Shown here piece by piece: positions 44,152 through 55,035 of a stretch of DNA of 64,000 nucleotides. Every line of letters begins with the position of its first letter. The first letter of the stretch is position 1. Origin of the DNA: Amorphophallus konjac (taxonomy: Eukaryota; Streptophyta; Magnoliopsida; Alismatales; Araceae). The stretch covers positions 29,350,708 through 29,414,707 of the forward strand of contig CM040127.1 of the NCBI GenBank assembly GCA_022559845.1, read 5' to 3'. The notes under the pieces are model-generated. The model made no database searches and was not told the DNA's origin. It worked only from the letters and a program-made list of their open reading frames with translations. The translations under genes and the position numbers were made by a program.

Positions 44152-47100
44152 TGTGACGACCCGGATACCAGATATACTCGATAGGACTACCGAGTAAACC
44201 CGATATCACTTGGAACCCGTGAAGCCTCCCAAGAGCGGTAAAGCTGTGAAGGGAAGAAGGATTTTCGCATAGTACATTGAAGCCACATAGATATAACAAT
44301 AAGCAATTAAATTTTATTAGATCGGTTTGCTAAAGTAGAGGAAATAAAATTACTTTTTAATTAACAGTTTAAATTTAACAGTTACTAATTAGAGTCAAGT
44401 CCAAAGCTAAAGACAGCAAGTCTAGCAGTACAGTCGACAGAAAAGAAAAGACGTACCCTGAAAGTCGGGGGAAGCCCGATGAAGGTACCAGCTGGCAGCT
44501 ACGAACTCGAACGCCAGGAACCGTACGGAAGAAGAGCAACGCCACCCACCTGAAAAGCAGGGATGAGCCTCGTGTCACTGGCCCAGTAGGGGTTACGCAG
44601 ATCCCCATTGAAAAAATAACGCAGTAATACGGAATAACTAAAATAGCAACAGTAGTAGTAAAGCAGGAAAGCAGGAAGCTACCACTACAGAGCTGTAAAA
44701 GAAAACCGGAACGGGAGGAGTAGGAACAACTAAAAGAAAAGGGAAAAGCCATACCAAACAAAACGCGGCTGCCGAACTAACCTCGGACCCTAAGCTACTC
44801 CAAACAACAACAGCAACAGATGGGTAACCTCTGAACTGACGAAGTCAGGAGTTATCGATCTGTCGGCAAGCACGAGGCCCAAGACGAAGGCCTACGAGAT
44901 CAGACAACAAGTCTTGGAAAAGACCTAGACAGACACAGACGGCCTAAAGCATACACGACTCGAGAGCCATGCACGCTCTTCTAGATACGACCACACACGA
45001 CTAGAACGTCGTGCACACGACACAACACTGACCTCGGGTAAGATCACGAGAGGGCTAACCCGGAAAGGTCACGACGTGGGAAAAACACGAGAGTCACGTG
45101 TCACGTGACGGAAGTACCCCCTCACTAGAAGAACAGCCAGCTGCGTCCACTGACTTCTTATACTACGCTTACAAGTGTCTCGTCTGCGCTGCCGCCTGAA
45201 GCACGACAGAGACTAAGACACACTCAGAACCAGAACATGAACTACAATAACGAGTGACTAGACAGGGGAACGCCCGTCGGTGTCAGTCCAAAGCCCCTGA
45301 CCACGTGTGCACACTCCGACTCTTGCTGGAGAGCCATGCCTCTAGCTAGTTTTCCCCACCCAGCAGGATGCCACTGTACAGTGGGGGCCCATGGAAACTA
45401 GCTTACAAACCGTATATTGGGAACTGCCAGGCCACCACTCCCGGGTGGGTCAACACGCCGTAACGTGTCGCCAGGCTATGACTAGTGGAGGCTCACCAGA
45501 CACAGAACTCTAAAACAAGAGTGCTGTAGTACAGACAGGCAAGGAAGCACTGTCACACGTACTACGAAGCACCAAGGCAGCATGACAACTGCCGACAGAC
45601 TCAGGATAATGTAACTAGACCTGAAAACACAACGATCCTTGAGTCTCACGACTCAGAGTCAAGATCGTCGTACAAAGCGGAACAAGCTGCCAATCGGTCT
45701 AATCCTAAGCCGTGAGGAAACGACATGACCGCGTAAAACGACACACGGGGACATGAGGGAACACCAAGACCCTCAGCACATCTGGACACGTAAACTGAGG
45801 TGAGACAACACCTCAAGGCGTCCAGAACCATGTCTCAAACTGGGCAGAGCCGTCGAGACACTCAAGGTTACCTGTCAACCACTGGGTCACCCCGGGTTGA
45901 CCGGAACCCCGACCATGATGACTCTACAGTAGGAAAGAAAATCCTACTACAAGCAAGAAGACTCCTGGCTGCCTTATGACGTGGTCTTAGTCCTCATAGG
46001 ATGTCAGGAGACCTCCACGGGAAAGCAGGCAGACCACAAGGACAAGCCAAAACAAATAGAAACACCGGAGGACGACACTTTGGGCAAAGCGAATCGTCAC
46101 TCAACCGCTAGGCAGACCCGGCAGTCAAGGAAAAGTCGCTACGCGACCAGAGACAAGGATGCTGGCAATTCTAGATTGAGTCGTTAGGGAACCGTCGCAG
46201 TCAGGGAAGAGACCGAACCCAGTCACCTGAACCGATCGATCTAGAGCACTACCGACACACAGACACTGCCCTAGAACATAAACCTAAGACATGCCGACAC
46301 ACGGACGGACACAGAATAGAACAGGCCATCACGGCCAACAACAGGACTGTAACGGCCTACCATAGGCGCGTTACACGCTCTGACGCACCTAGATTGGGCT
46401 GTCAGGGCCAACAAACCTAAGCCTAAGACTCGAACGAACAGCATGTAACGGTCCAATATGGATGCGTTACAGCACGCTAGCGCATGGAGATTGGGCCATT
46501 AGTGCCAACCGACATAGCCAGACAAACTCGATCAAACAGCATGTAACGGCCTAAGGAAGGCGCGTTACAAGGCTCTGACGCACAAGGGATGGGCCGTCAG
46601 AGAAAACCGACAGACACGGTCTTTTAGAAACGCCCAGGCTGTGATGAACCAACATAGGCGCGTCAGAGTCATGTGACGATCCTACATTGGGCCATCACAC
46701 TAACCCAGCCTCGAAGAACCGAAACGACCAACGGCTGTGGCGGTCTATCGTAGGGCCGTCAGAGACCTCTAACGGTCACTAGAATGACCGCTACACCGTC
46801 ACGGCGGGAAAAATAGTGGAATGGCCGAATCGGCCCATTCCACGCCCCATTCACGTCGAAGCGCAGGGGAAAAATAGCCACACGACGAAAAACAACCCCT
46901 GGAGGCTAAAAACACCACATGCACGCGTTAAAATGCGAGATCGGGGCGATTCCGACGAATCGACCCTAAACGAGTCACCGAGGTTCCCGGACTCCTACCG
47001 GTCCCGAATGACGACCAAACACTACGAAACTTACATGAATGTGATCCAGACATCCCAGCGGTCATTTTGACACTAACTAGACTAAGAATGGTTGTCGTTT

Positions 47101-47801
47101 TCTTGCGAACCCTACAAACCGCGAAAATGACGGTTTTGCTAGAACTGGCCCGATCTAGCCAGTTCGAGCATCAAACCACGCACAGAAGCAGGGAAAACGT
47201 GTAGGAGGAAGTGACGATCCGTCTCCCTACCTCCACCGAAGAAATCGAGCGCTGAGGCGACTAAACCGCGCCGAAAACCACAACACGAACTCAACCGCCG
47301 ACTTTGAATCCACCGTTTGGGATCGCGCCAAAACCAACCCGATCCTCGCTCCATCACGCGTCTTAGCAACTTCCCGGCGTCATCAGCTCGGCCACGGTCC
47401 CCTCCGTCTGCAGCCGGAGAGGAAGAGGCGAGAGAACGAGAGAGAACGGGAGAGGGAGAGTGAGCGCGAATGAAAGGAGAGAGAGAATGGGGGTTTAAAT
47501 AAAAAGGAAATTAGAAAATTTTCTAATTTCTAAAAAATCGTAAATTACGCCGAAAATGCACTAATTCAGAAAAATACGCAAAAATAGTCGAAACGATCCT
47601 CGCGAAGAGTACATCGCAATTGTATCATCCACGAGTCGATGAACTGAGAACTAAACTCACCGTAGGGTTCCGTAACTAGTACGAAAGAAAAACCCATACG
47701 GATCGTAAAACTCAACTCAGGAGCTACAAAAACGATCCGAAACTCTCCAAAAAGGATCCGAAAGATCTCATAATGATCTAATAAAGATCCAGGGCATTAC
47801 A
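44152..47801 (-). mobile_element. Solo LTR (D), Tekay-like, with ACTGG duplication
   Basis: Read on the minus strand it starts TGTAATGCCCTGG at 47801 and ends GGGTCGTCACA at 44152, 3650 bp, with perfect flanks ACTGG (44147-44151 and 47802-47806). No internal sequence is present. The ends resemble those of LTRs A/B and C, so it is a third related family. TGACGGTC-type palindrome dimers occupy 46348-46795. Confidence 0.9.
46348..46795. repeat. TGACGGTC-type palindrome dimers, five regular ~97 bp repeats
   Basis: The pairs start at 46348/46381, 46444/46478, 46542/46576, 46640/46672 and 46736/46768. Spacing within a pair is 32-34 bp, and pairs recur every 96, 98, 98 and 96 bp. The first member is mostly TGTAACGG...GCGTTACA and the second TGACGCAC...GTCAG. 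This is the same higher-order plan as the array at 16772-17027. Confidence 0.85.
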
Positions 47802-47806
47802 ACTGG

Positions 47807-48950
47807 CATCGCATTGACATTGAGAGCACTAGTGAGAGACTGTGTCCATTGGACCTTATAGTATTTGGTTCCAAGACTCGTGTAAAAAAAATAGCAAAAT
47901 TCAAATAAGTTGGCGGACTAGTGCGAGGAGGGCTTAGAGAATGAGCTCGAGGTATAGACAAGCAGATTCAACACCACGCTTGTGTCTTGGGCAAGAGACA
48001 TACTTCCAACAGCCCGAAGATGCTAGGGAATGATGAGGAATGTATTGGAATCAAAGCATGGTTCCGCTTGCTGACGGTAACTCCTGGGGGGCCCCTGCCT
48101 GTGCCTCAGTAGTAGTAGGCGACGGTAGAGCTGGGGCAACTGATGCAATAAGTTGCACTGGAGAAAGGGACGTACTCATGTGCAACAACCCAAAGAGAAG
48201 GGGAGGCCCCACCAATATGGCCCTCCAGCAAAGAATCTTCAGGGGCCACCAGATCAGCCTTAGGAGCGGGCGGGACATCTGAAGCCTGAACAACTGGAGC
48301 AAGGAGAGGGTTCGGGGCTTACATGGCAGCAGGGCGAGAAATAGGCGAGTGCAACTGATCAGATGTGCCAGAGACATGAGCAATAATATCATTAGTAGTC
48401 GGTGCATGGGAGACATTGGCAATAACCGATGAAGGTATAGCAGCAGCATCATCTTCTAGGGAAGAAGGGAAAGTAGACTTGTTCATCTCGATGGGTTTAG
48501 GCAGCTCAGTAATGACATCAAGAGACCCGTCATCTTCTCCCTGAAGGGCATGGAAACAATTACTTATCCAAGACACAAGGCTGAGACATAGGGCGCTACT
48601 CCAACTTGGACTTGGGGGCAGGCGGGGGTGGCTTGGGCATAGCAACAATTCTTGAAGGAGGCGAAGCAACGCTAGTAGGTGGCCCTGTGGTTAGGCGAGG
48701 AGCAGGAGGATCAACAAACTGAGCTTTCCTCCCAAGAGGGTGGCCATCACGATCAAGTTCATATATCACGAACATCGGATTTCTTGCATGTAGTAGCATC
48801 ATGGTGTTGGCACCAAAAAGAGAGAGAGAAGAGATGAGGATGGGCCAGGCAAAAGCCCAAATGGAAAAGAAAAAGAAGATGGGCCGAAGGGAATGGGCCC
48901 AAAGATGGGCCAAAGAAAAAAAGAGAAAAAAAAGAGAAAGAAGAAAAAAT
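47807..48950 (-). other. Degenerate proline-rich minus-strand region
   Basis: The minus strand has overlapping frames with PPAPRLTTGPP and PKPPPPAPK, broken by stops, and a short segment VIYELDRDGHPLGRK. I do not recognise a family. It may be the decayed N-terminal part of a retroelement protein. No promoter or splice plan is evident. Confidence 0.3.
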
Positions 48951-48964
48951 TTGAGCAGAAAATA

Positions 48965-49096
48965 AACCGGCGTGCCCCCCTTTTTTCCCTTGCAGGATCA
49001 TTAAACCGGCGCGCCCATTTCATTTGGGTTTGAACCGGCGTGGCCAGCCCATTTCATTTGGGTTTGAACCGGCGTGCCCATGGCCACGCCGGTTTA
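48965..49096. repeat. AACCGGCG repeats and terminal palindrome upstream of a TATA box
   Basis: Direct copies of AACCGGCG(C/T)G occur at about 48965, 49003, 49033 and 49067, with the linker CCCATTTCATTTGGGTTTG between the later ones. An inverted copy, GGCCACGCCGGTTTA, closes the array at 49082-49096. The array lies 355 bp before the TATA box at 49451. Confidence 0.75.
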
Positions 49097-50420
49097 ACCC
49101 CGTTACGTCCCATCAGTCGAACGATCCTCTGTTTTGCATCACTATGGCGTGCATAGAACATTTATTGCTCGCCGTTCGCCCACTCCTTGCACTCCTCCGC
49201 CGCTCCCTCCTGCGGCGTCCGGCAACAATGAGATAGCAACACCCTGCCACATCAGTTGTAGCAGCATGGATAGCAGCACTAGCGCCGGAGGGAATAGCAG
49301 CATGGGCAGCAGTAGCATCAACCGTCGTAGCAGCCGCGAGCCTTCGATAATGCAACAACAACGGCAGTAGGGCAACGTCAGCATCAGCGAAGCAACGGCG
49401 GGCAATCAAAAAAAACTATGGAGCCTCCCCTCCAGAAACAGAGCCTCTCCCCTATAAAAAGGCCCTTCCTGCGAAGAGGAAGCCGGCTTTCCCTCTTCGG
49501 CCTTCGAGGAACCTGGAGAAAAAAGAAGCCCCCCCCCCCGAAGTTTCCAACACCATGAGAGTCTGAAGAAACAGTGAAAGAGTGAGAGTGGGAGGTAAGC
49601 CCTGGGGACAGGGGGAAAGAGCTTGTGCTCAGTTCCCCCCCGTCCATGTAACTCTTTCCCTTTTTTCCTCTTCAGCAATGTATTTCTCTTCTTTTGGGAT
49701 GAAATCTCTTGTGTTTGAGCCGTTTTCCCCCCTTTGGTGGATGAATAAACAGAAGGCCTTTTGGCAACCACGATTCTTTGTCTAGCTTCTTCTTTCCCTA
49801 TTTCATCTTCTACTCATCTAGGGTGCTTCAGAACTCGCTTCTCCATAGCGTGGCCTTCGAAGTAACCCATCGAAGGGATGAACATCTATGGCCTTCCATG
49901 GCACACATTCGTCCTGTTTACGAAATCATCACCCGTGAGCTACTGGAACTCTTGAAGGCTAGTCCTCGAGCCTCCGCATGCACTTATGGGTTAACGGAGG
50001 CCTCACTTCGAGTTTTGAGGTTCACACCGGAGTAATCCGTTTGGTGTTTCTCTATTTTCTCTGGCAAAACCTTAGTCCGAGGAAGATTCTGCCCAAATTT
50101 CGCCAGGAACTCGAACAACAAAAATGAAAAATAAGGACACATGAGGATGAACAAATAACACTCCTTTAGAACAAAACTGCTCAACTCAGAAGCCCATGAA
50201 TCAAACAAGGACTGAAACTGTAACATCCTTGCACAATAAACTCTTCGAATAAAACACTCAGATCTTCATGATAGCTCACCTTAACAAAGGGGTAAAAATG
50301 TTTAAACCTCTCTCTCTTCTGATCTAATTCACCAGTAGAATGAGCAATGCAAACATTCAACCAATCTGCAGATCAAAGAAACACGAAAAGAAGCATAAAG
50401 AATGAAACAAACCCTTGAAA
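49097..50420 (+). mobile_element. Probable LTR or promoter region of an unidentified retroelement
   Basis: CCTATAAAAAGG at 49450-49461 is a strong TATA box. About 290 bp later GATGAATAAACAG (near 49740) looks like a polyadenylation signal, the arrangement of an LTR R region. No ends, primer site or target duplication could be assigned, so the element type is open. No coding domain is recognised. Confidence 0.35.
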
Positions 50421-50740
50421 GCTAATCCGGCGTGGGTTAATCCGGCGCGGTACCCCCCCGCGCCGGTTTAGCCCCACACTCAAAACCACATCCGTTTTCT
50501 TTGCCTCAACCCGACGCGCCCTCCTCTTATTGGCCTTAATCCGGCGCCCCCTTGACCGCCCCCCCCCCATCTCTATAACCGGCGCCCCCCCTTTATTTTC
50601 TTAACCGGCGGGCCCCCCATGGGTTGCTTAAATCGGCGAACCCCTGAGTTCTCCATTAATCAGCGCGCACTCCCATGAAGACCCCTAATCTGGCGCGCCT
50701 CTATCCTCTCTTGGTATTCCCTTAAACCGACGTGCCTAAA
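50421..50740. repeat. TTAATCCGGCG repeat array
   Basis: About eleven copies of TTAA(A/T)CCGGCG and variants (starts near 50422, 50438, 50507, 50536, 50575, 50601, 50627, 50656, 50685 and 50722) lie at a pitch of mostly 26-39 bp. One copy forms an inverted pair (TAATCCGGCGCGG with CCGCGCCGGTTTA, 50439-50470). It belongs to the same motif class as 48965-49096. Confidence 0.75.
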
Positions 50741-51640
50741 AGAGAAAGAATGATTAATCAAATAAGAGGAAAGACTTGAAGCTGATGAATAAAACAAATG
50801 AAAGAAGCATGAAGCTAATAATCAAAAGTTGCCCCTGCTGTAATCAAAATTTTGTTCCGGGGGCTCCTCCCCCGAAAACCCCCGCAAGGGGCGCTGCCAC
50901 CTTGACCCCCGTGACCTGACCGCGCATGTCGATCTGCGTGCGAGGGTGCGCGATGGCGAGTTCGGGCTCCACACTTAACAATTCGCTCCCTCGGACTGTG
51001 TGTGAAGAGAAAAATAACGATGCCCCATGATATCAGACGTGGACCTCGGAATCTCCGACATGGTCATGATCTGGGCACATCTTGGGCAGATAGTTTATCA
51101 GCTTGATCCACCTCTACCGGGATCCAATCCCGCATCCTCATTAAACATGCCGTGTCTGCTGCAGACATTTATACGGTTTTATCGTCGTCTTTGACGCTAT
51201 AAATGCGGACTTCCTTCCGAATAAGAATTGGTTCGTAAGTGACCGACATATATTTATGAACATTCACGCCCCAATGTGGGGTTTGTTTAAACACAATCCG
51301 ATATTTTATTCTCGCTTCGTTATTATGAATTTTCAGGCCATGGGGCCCCTTTTCCTGGAGATTAATCAGAGGTTTTTCCCTCTCCGAGGGGATGTAATTA
51401 ACGTCATGACCTTTATGGTACGGCGGGTTCTCCGTCCCGACACGACACACACAATCGTCTGATAAGTTAAACGGAGCGCACCGCGGGCTTCAGGCCACCC
51501 TAGTCTTGAAGTCCGATCACTTTGTCACACCTTTGTGACTGGAACGTCCTCGCACTAAATAAACGAATGAAATGCCACGCGAATTTTAGTGCGTCCAACA
51601 CATGGCCAAGCCAGAAGTAGGAGGAATAATAGGATAATAG
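50741..51640. other. Unassigned region with a GC-rich foldback block
   Basis: At 50857-50900 a C/G block (GGGGGCTCCTCCCCC, then CCCCCGCAAGGGGCG) can fold on itself; similar blocks are common in plant retroelement ends (general knowledge). The rest shows no recognisable gene. Confidence 0.35.
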
Positions 51641-51659
51641 GTTGGGATAACATATCAAT

Positions 51660-52200
51660 TTCCATCCCCCTCTGCTTGGGAGCCCGATCCTGATTCAACT
51701 AAGAGGAGGCTTGGATACATCTAACTCAATGTAGACTCTGGCGGTGGAGGCGTTGGAGAGATTCTACGTGCTGGGGTCGATCTTTAGAACTGGGCTAATA
51801 TTACCAACGATGGACCAGATGAAGGGGTATTGGTGAAAGTTCAAAGGCAAGTTAGGAAACTCCGCCCAAATGGGGACTATTGGCAAATCAACTGATGGAG
51901 AGAACACCATGCTCCACTTGAAGAAGCGGAACAAATGACCCTAGACATAAAGAGTTTCTCTGAGCAATAGCTGCAAGTAATCCTCTTGGCTTAAAAATTA
52001 GAGCAGTAGATGCTTGGGGTCGAGGATGCTTATGATGAAGTCCCGTTTGAACTGGCGTCGGTGAGCAAGGTGTGCCCTAATTTCTTGGAAGGGGGGTGAC
52101 CTTGAGGCGTGCTGGCAATGATAGTGTGCTCAAAGGGTGGCATGGACAGGTTGACCTCCTCCAGGGAGAAGAATACTGCTTGTTCTCCACTATCTGTGTG
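51660..52200 (-). pseudogene. Plant LINE ORF1 fragment (DUF4283-like)
   Basis: On the minus strand, across shifted frames, I read GEQAVFFSLEEV, then GHLFRFFKWSMVFSPSVD, PIVPIWAEFPNLPLNF and ARVYIELDVSKPPL. This is the conserved pattern of the DUF4283 domain in ORF1 of plant L1-type LINEs, an RNA-binding region. Stops replace conserved residues (for example before GHLF and in the DPST*NLS stretch). No zinc knuckle, endonuclease or RT is seen downstream, so it is a short dead fragment. Confidence 0.6.
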
Positions 52201-53190
52201 AGTTGAGGCATGGACGGAAAGGTGCAGAGTCGTCGGTTCTAGGGAAGTCAACAACGCCTAGGCAAAGTGACGCGGTCGGCGTCGGAGGACGGATCGACGG
52301 TAGCTCCGGGACGGGAACAGGACATGATAGTTGTTGCCTCGCGCAGCTCGGCCTCACACCGGGCTGTCTCTCACCAGACGACACTCTAATCTCACAAAGA
52401 GAAGGAGGGAAGGGAAAACACAAAGGGGCTTAGGCTCTTACGTGATTGCAAAATATTCATTCATTCATATATGAAAACACACACCTTAGCCCCCTCTTTA
52501 TATAGGGAAGGCTATTACAACCATACCTTTCATCTTTCACTAATAGCATTTATACCCTAGCCTAATAAAATAAAACTCACCAACCTTCTTTTGACTTTGA
52601 CATAATAAAATAAAATACTTTGACTTGGGAAAAAATAAAATAAGATATGGTGGTTTAATAATACAAATACCACTGTACACACAAATACATAAATACGTAT
52701 AAATACGTACTCAGGACGCCGAGTCTTCAAGTGAGTCTCTGAGCCACAAGCTCGGTGCAGTCGGGATGATGCGGCGTCGGCTCCGAGTAGTGATACCGGT
52801 AGTGGGTCCGGTGTCCCCATCATAAAGGAGCATTGTTCTATTACAGGAAGAGAAGCAACTGGTGCAAAAGGGTTGCCGACGGCTGGGGCGATAGAGAGGG
52901 AAGCAAGTTGGGAGACAGAGTGGAGGGGCGCGTCACTTCTACCATGGCCGGAGGCATGGCCGGCAGAGAGGGGCTGGGGCACTGGAGTGGCAGGAGCGAG
53001 GGTGGTTGGCGGCGGCAGCGAATTCATGAGTAGCAGCGGCATCACAGCAGTGGCAGAGACAATTGGTCCGAGGGAGCAAGAAGATAGGGAGTGGCAGTGG
53101 AAACGTGAGGGAAGGCAGGGACGACCGCAAGAGGAGGAGGGGGAGATGCGACCCCCCCCCCCCATGGCCGGCGCTAGGGAACCCTAGCGG
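52201..53190 (-). other. Possible LINE 5' part with an inserted short LTR-like segment
   Basis: From 53190 leftward on the minus strand there is a proline/serine/alanine-rich frame (open to 52557), a possible N-terminal part of LINE ORF1. The AT-rich segment 52443-52714 has a minus-strand TATA box (CCTATATAAAGAGGG near 52500) and TG...CA-like ends, suggesting a ~270-bp solo LTR, but I find no matching target duplication. Confidence 0.3.
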
Positions 53191-53569
53191 TAGCGGCCAT
53201 GGAGGGTCATGGGTAGGGTTTTTTCTCCTCCATATCTCTCATCCTCTTCCTCTTCTTTAGGGAGGAATATATAGAAAAGTTGTGTGCCTTCATTACTGCC
53301 ACTAATAATAGCACGAAGATGGGCAGGCATACTGCTACTTCTCCTAAACAACAGTCGCAGCGGGGGGATTGTTACATATAGAAATCTAGTTTTCAAATGG
53401 TTAGGTTCTCTATGAGATATGGGGGTAACATAATAATTACTGTTATGCAAGTCCTTTAATTAAATGAACGCAGTGTTGGTCATCTAGGATTAGTAATGGG
53501 ATGATTCTCATATATGATAGTGTCATGTAAAAAATGGTGAAAAATTGAGTATTGTGGCTTCTGCAATTT

Positions 53570-53697
53570 TGGAGTATATGAATTGTCTCTAGGGAAAGGT
53601 TTCTTAGCAGTAATTAAACAACCTCTAAATTGGAGTATATGAATTGTCTCTAGGGAAATGTTTCTTAGTACGTAGTAATTAAACAACCTCTAAAATT
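53570..53697. repeat. Two-copy tandem duplication, ~64 bp
   Basis: The block beginning GGAGTATATGAATTGTCTCT and ending AACAACCTCTAAA occurs twice in a row (about 53570 and 53634) with few differences, one being a short CGTAG-type insertion. Confidence 0.8.
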
Positions 53698-54364
53698 GAA
53701 GTACCCGGTGATTCAAATTGACATCTTTTTTTATAAGTATACCACAAAACATAGCTCAGATTTGGCACATATGTTGGCTTATATACCTAAGCTTCAGTCT
53801 CACTGCCACTTCATAGGATGACATGCTTAATGTGCTGCAATAGGAAATATGCAGAGCTTGGCACTTGGAACTCTTCCTTTCTGTTATAAATTTGTATGTT
53901 CAACTTCGAGAAATATCTACGGAAATGATGAAGACGTTAATGTTTCTAAACAAGGTATAGTCTGATTTTACTTCATTAAAACGATCTTTTTAGTTTTTAG
54001 AAAATAATCATGATTTCTTGCGTGCTCTTGTCATCATAAATCCTATGCCCATCCATCCGAACTCAAGAAGAGATACTAAAGAATTGGTGGTCTTCCGTCA
54101 AATCACCTTTCTAGCATCGGTCATTCATGATCTATCGCAAATAGCAAAGGTTAATCACTTAATTGTTTATAAAAGTGATCAAGTTTTCTTTTTAAAAAAT
54201 AAAAAATAGTTTGTATTTTTCTTTATTTGTATTCATTACAAACTTTCCCTCGGTGATTTACTCCTAGATTCTAACCGTGTACCATGCTATCAACTCGGTA
54301 AGCATTTTACGGCAGTAACTAGTAACGTACCAGTGCATTGACCAGCTATTCTCGTAACTCCGCT

Positions 54365-55035
54365 GGTAACTCAGATATCAACATCTTAATTATCCTATTC
54401 CGCTCATTTGAACGAATTCATTATTCTGACCTGTATCCGAGTTAAGGGTCAATATCTGGGTTAAATTTGTTCTAACAAAAAGATAGAATAAGTTAAGTTA
54501 GATACTATCAAAACAAAATGCTCTATTTTTTAGAATATCCTACCCACGGTTAAATTAATCCCCTTAACATAACCTGCAAACAAACATGCCTTATTCCATT
54601 GATAACCCGGATATCAACGTCTTAACTGTCCTATTCCGTTTGTTTGAGCAGATACATTATTTTGACCTGTATCTGAGTTAAAAGTCAATATTCGAGTTAA
54701 ACTTGTTCCAACAAAAAGACAGAATAAATTAACCCGTATACTATCAAAACAAAATGATCTTTTTTTTAGAATATCTTACCCATGGTTAAGCTAATCTCTT
54801 TAACCTAACTTGCAAATAAACATGCCCTATGAGGGGTAACATAATAAGTATAGACGAGTTTGTTTTAAGATTATGTTAAAGGGGATAGTATAATCAGGGT
54901 TAACTTATTTCAAAAGATAATTAATTTTATTTTGATCGAGAGATATTATAATAAGGATTAACTTATTCTACCTTTTTTCTCTAGCAACTTAATCAACCCT
55001 TAACTCGAATATCCATCTTAACCTGGATACTGACC
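54365..55035. mobile_element. Foldback element: duplicated ~235 bp unit plus inverted copy
   Basis: The unit TAACTCAGATATCAACATC...CCCTTAACAT... (54365-54596) is repeated directly at 54600-54832 (AACCCGGATATCAACGTC...). A third, reversed copy follows at about 54860-55035: TTATGTTAAAGGGGATAGTAT, ATTAACTTATTCTACC and CCCTTAACTCGAATATCC are reverse complements of unit segments. It is a noncoding, MITE-like foldback with an internal duplication. The family is not recognised. Confidence 0.6.

Noticed and set aside
44152..47801. Possible full element at 44-48 kb
   Set aside because: There is no gag or pol inside, and the perfect ACTGG flanks fit one solo LTR.
49113..49409. Ala-rich frames on both strands near 49.1-49.4 kb
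   Set aside because: They arise from a GCA/GCC-rich trinucleotide stretch before the TATA box; no domain is seen.
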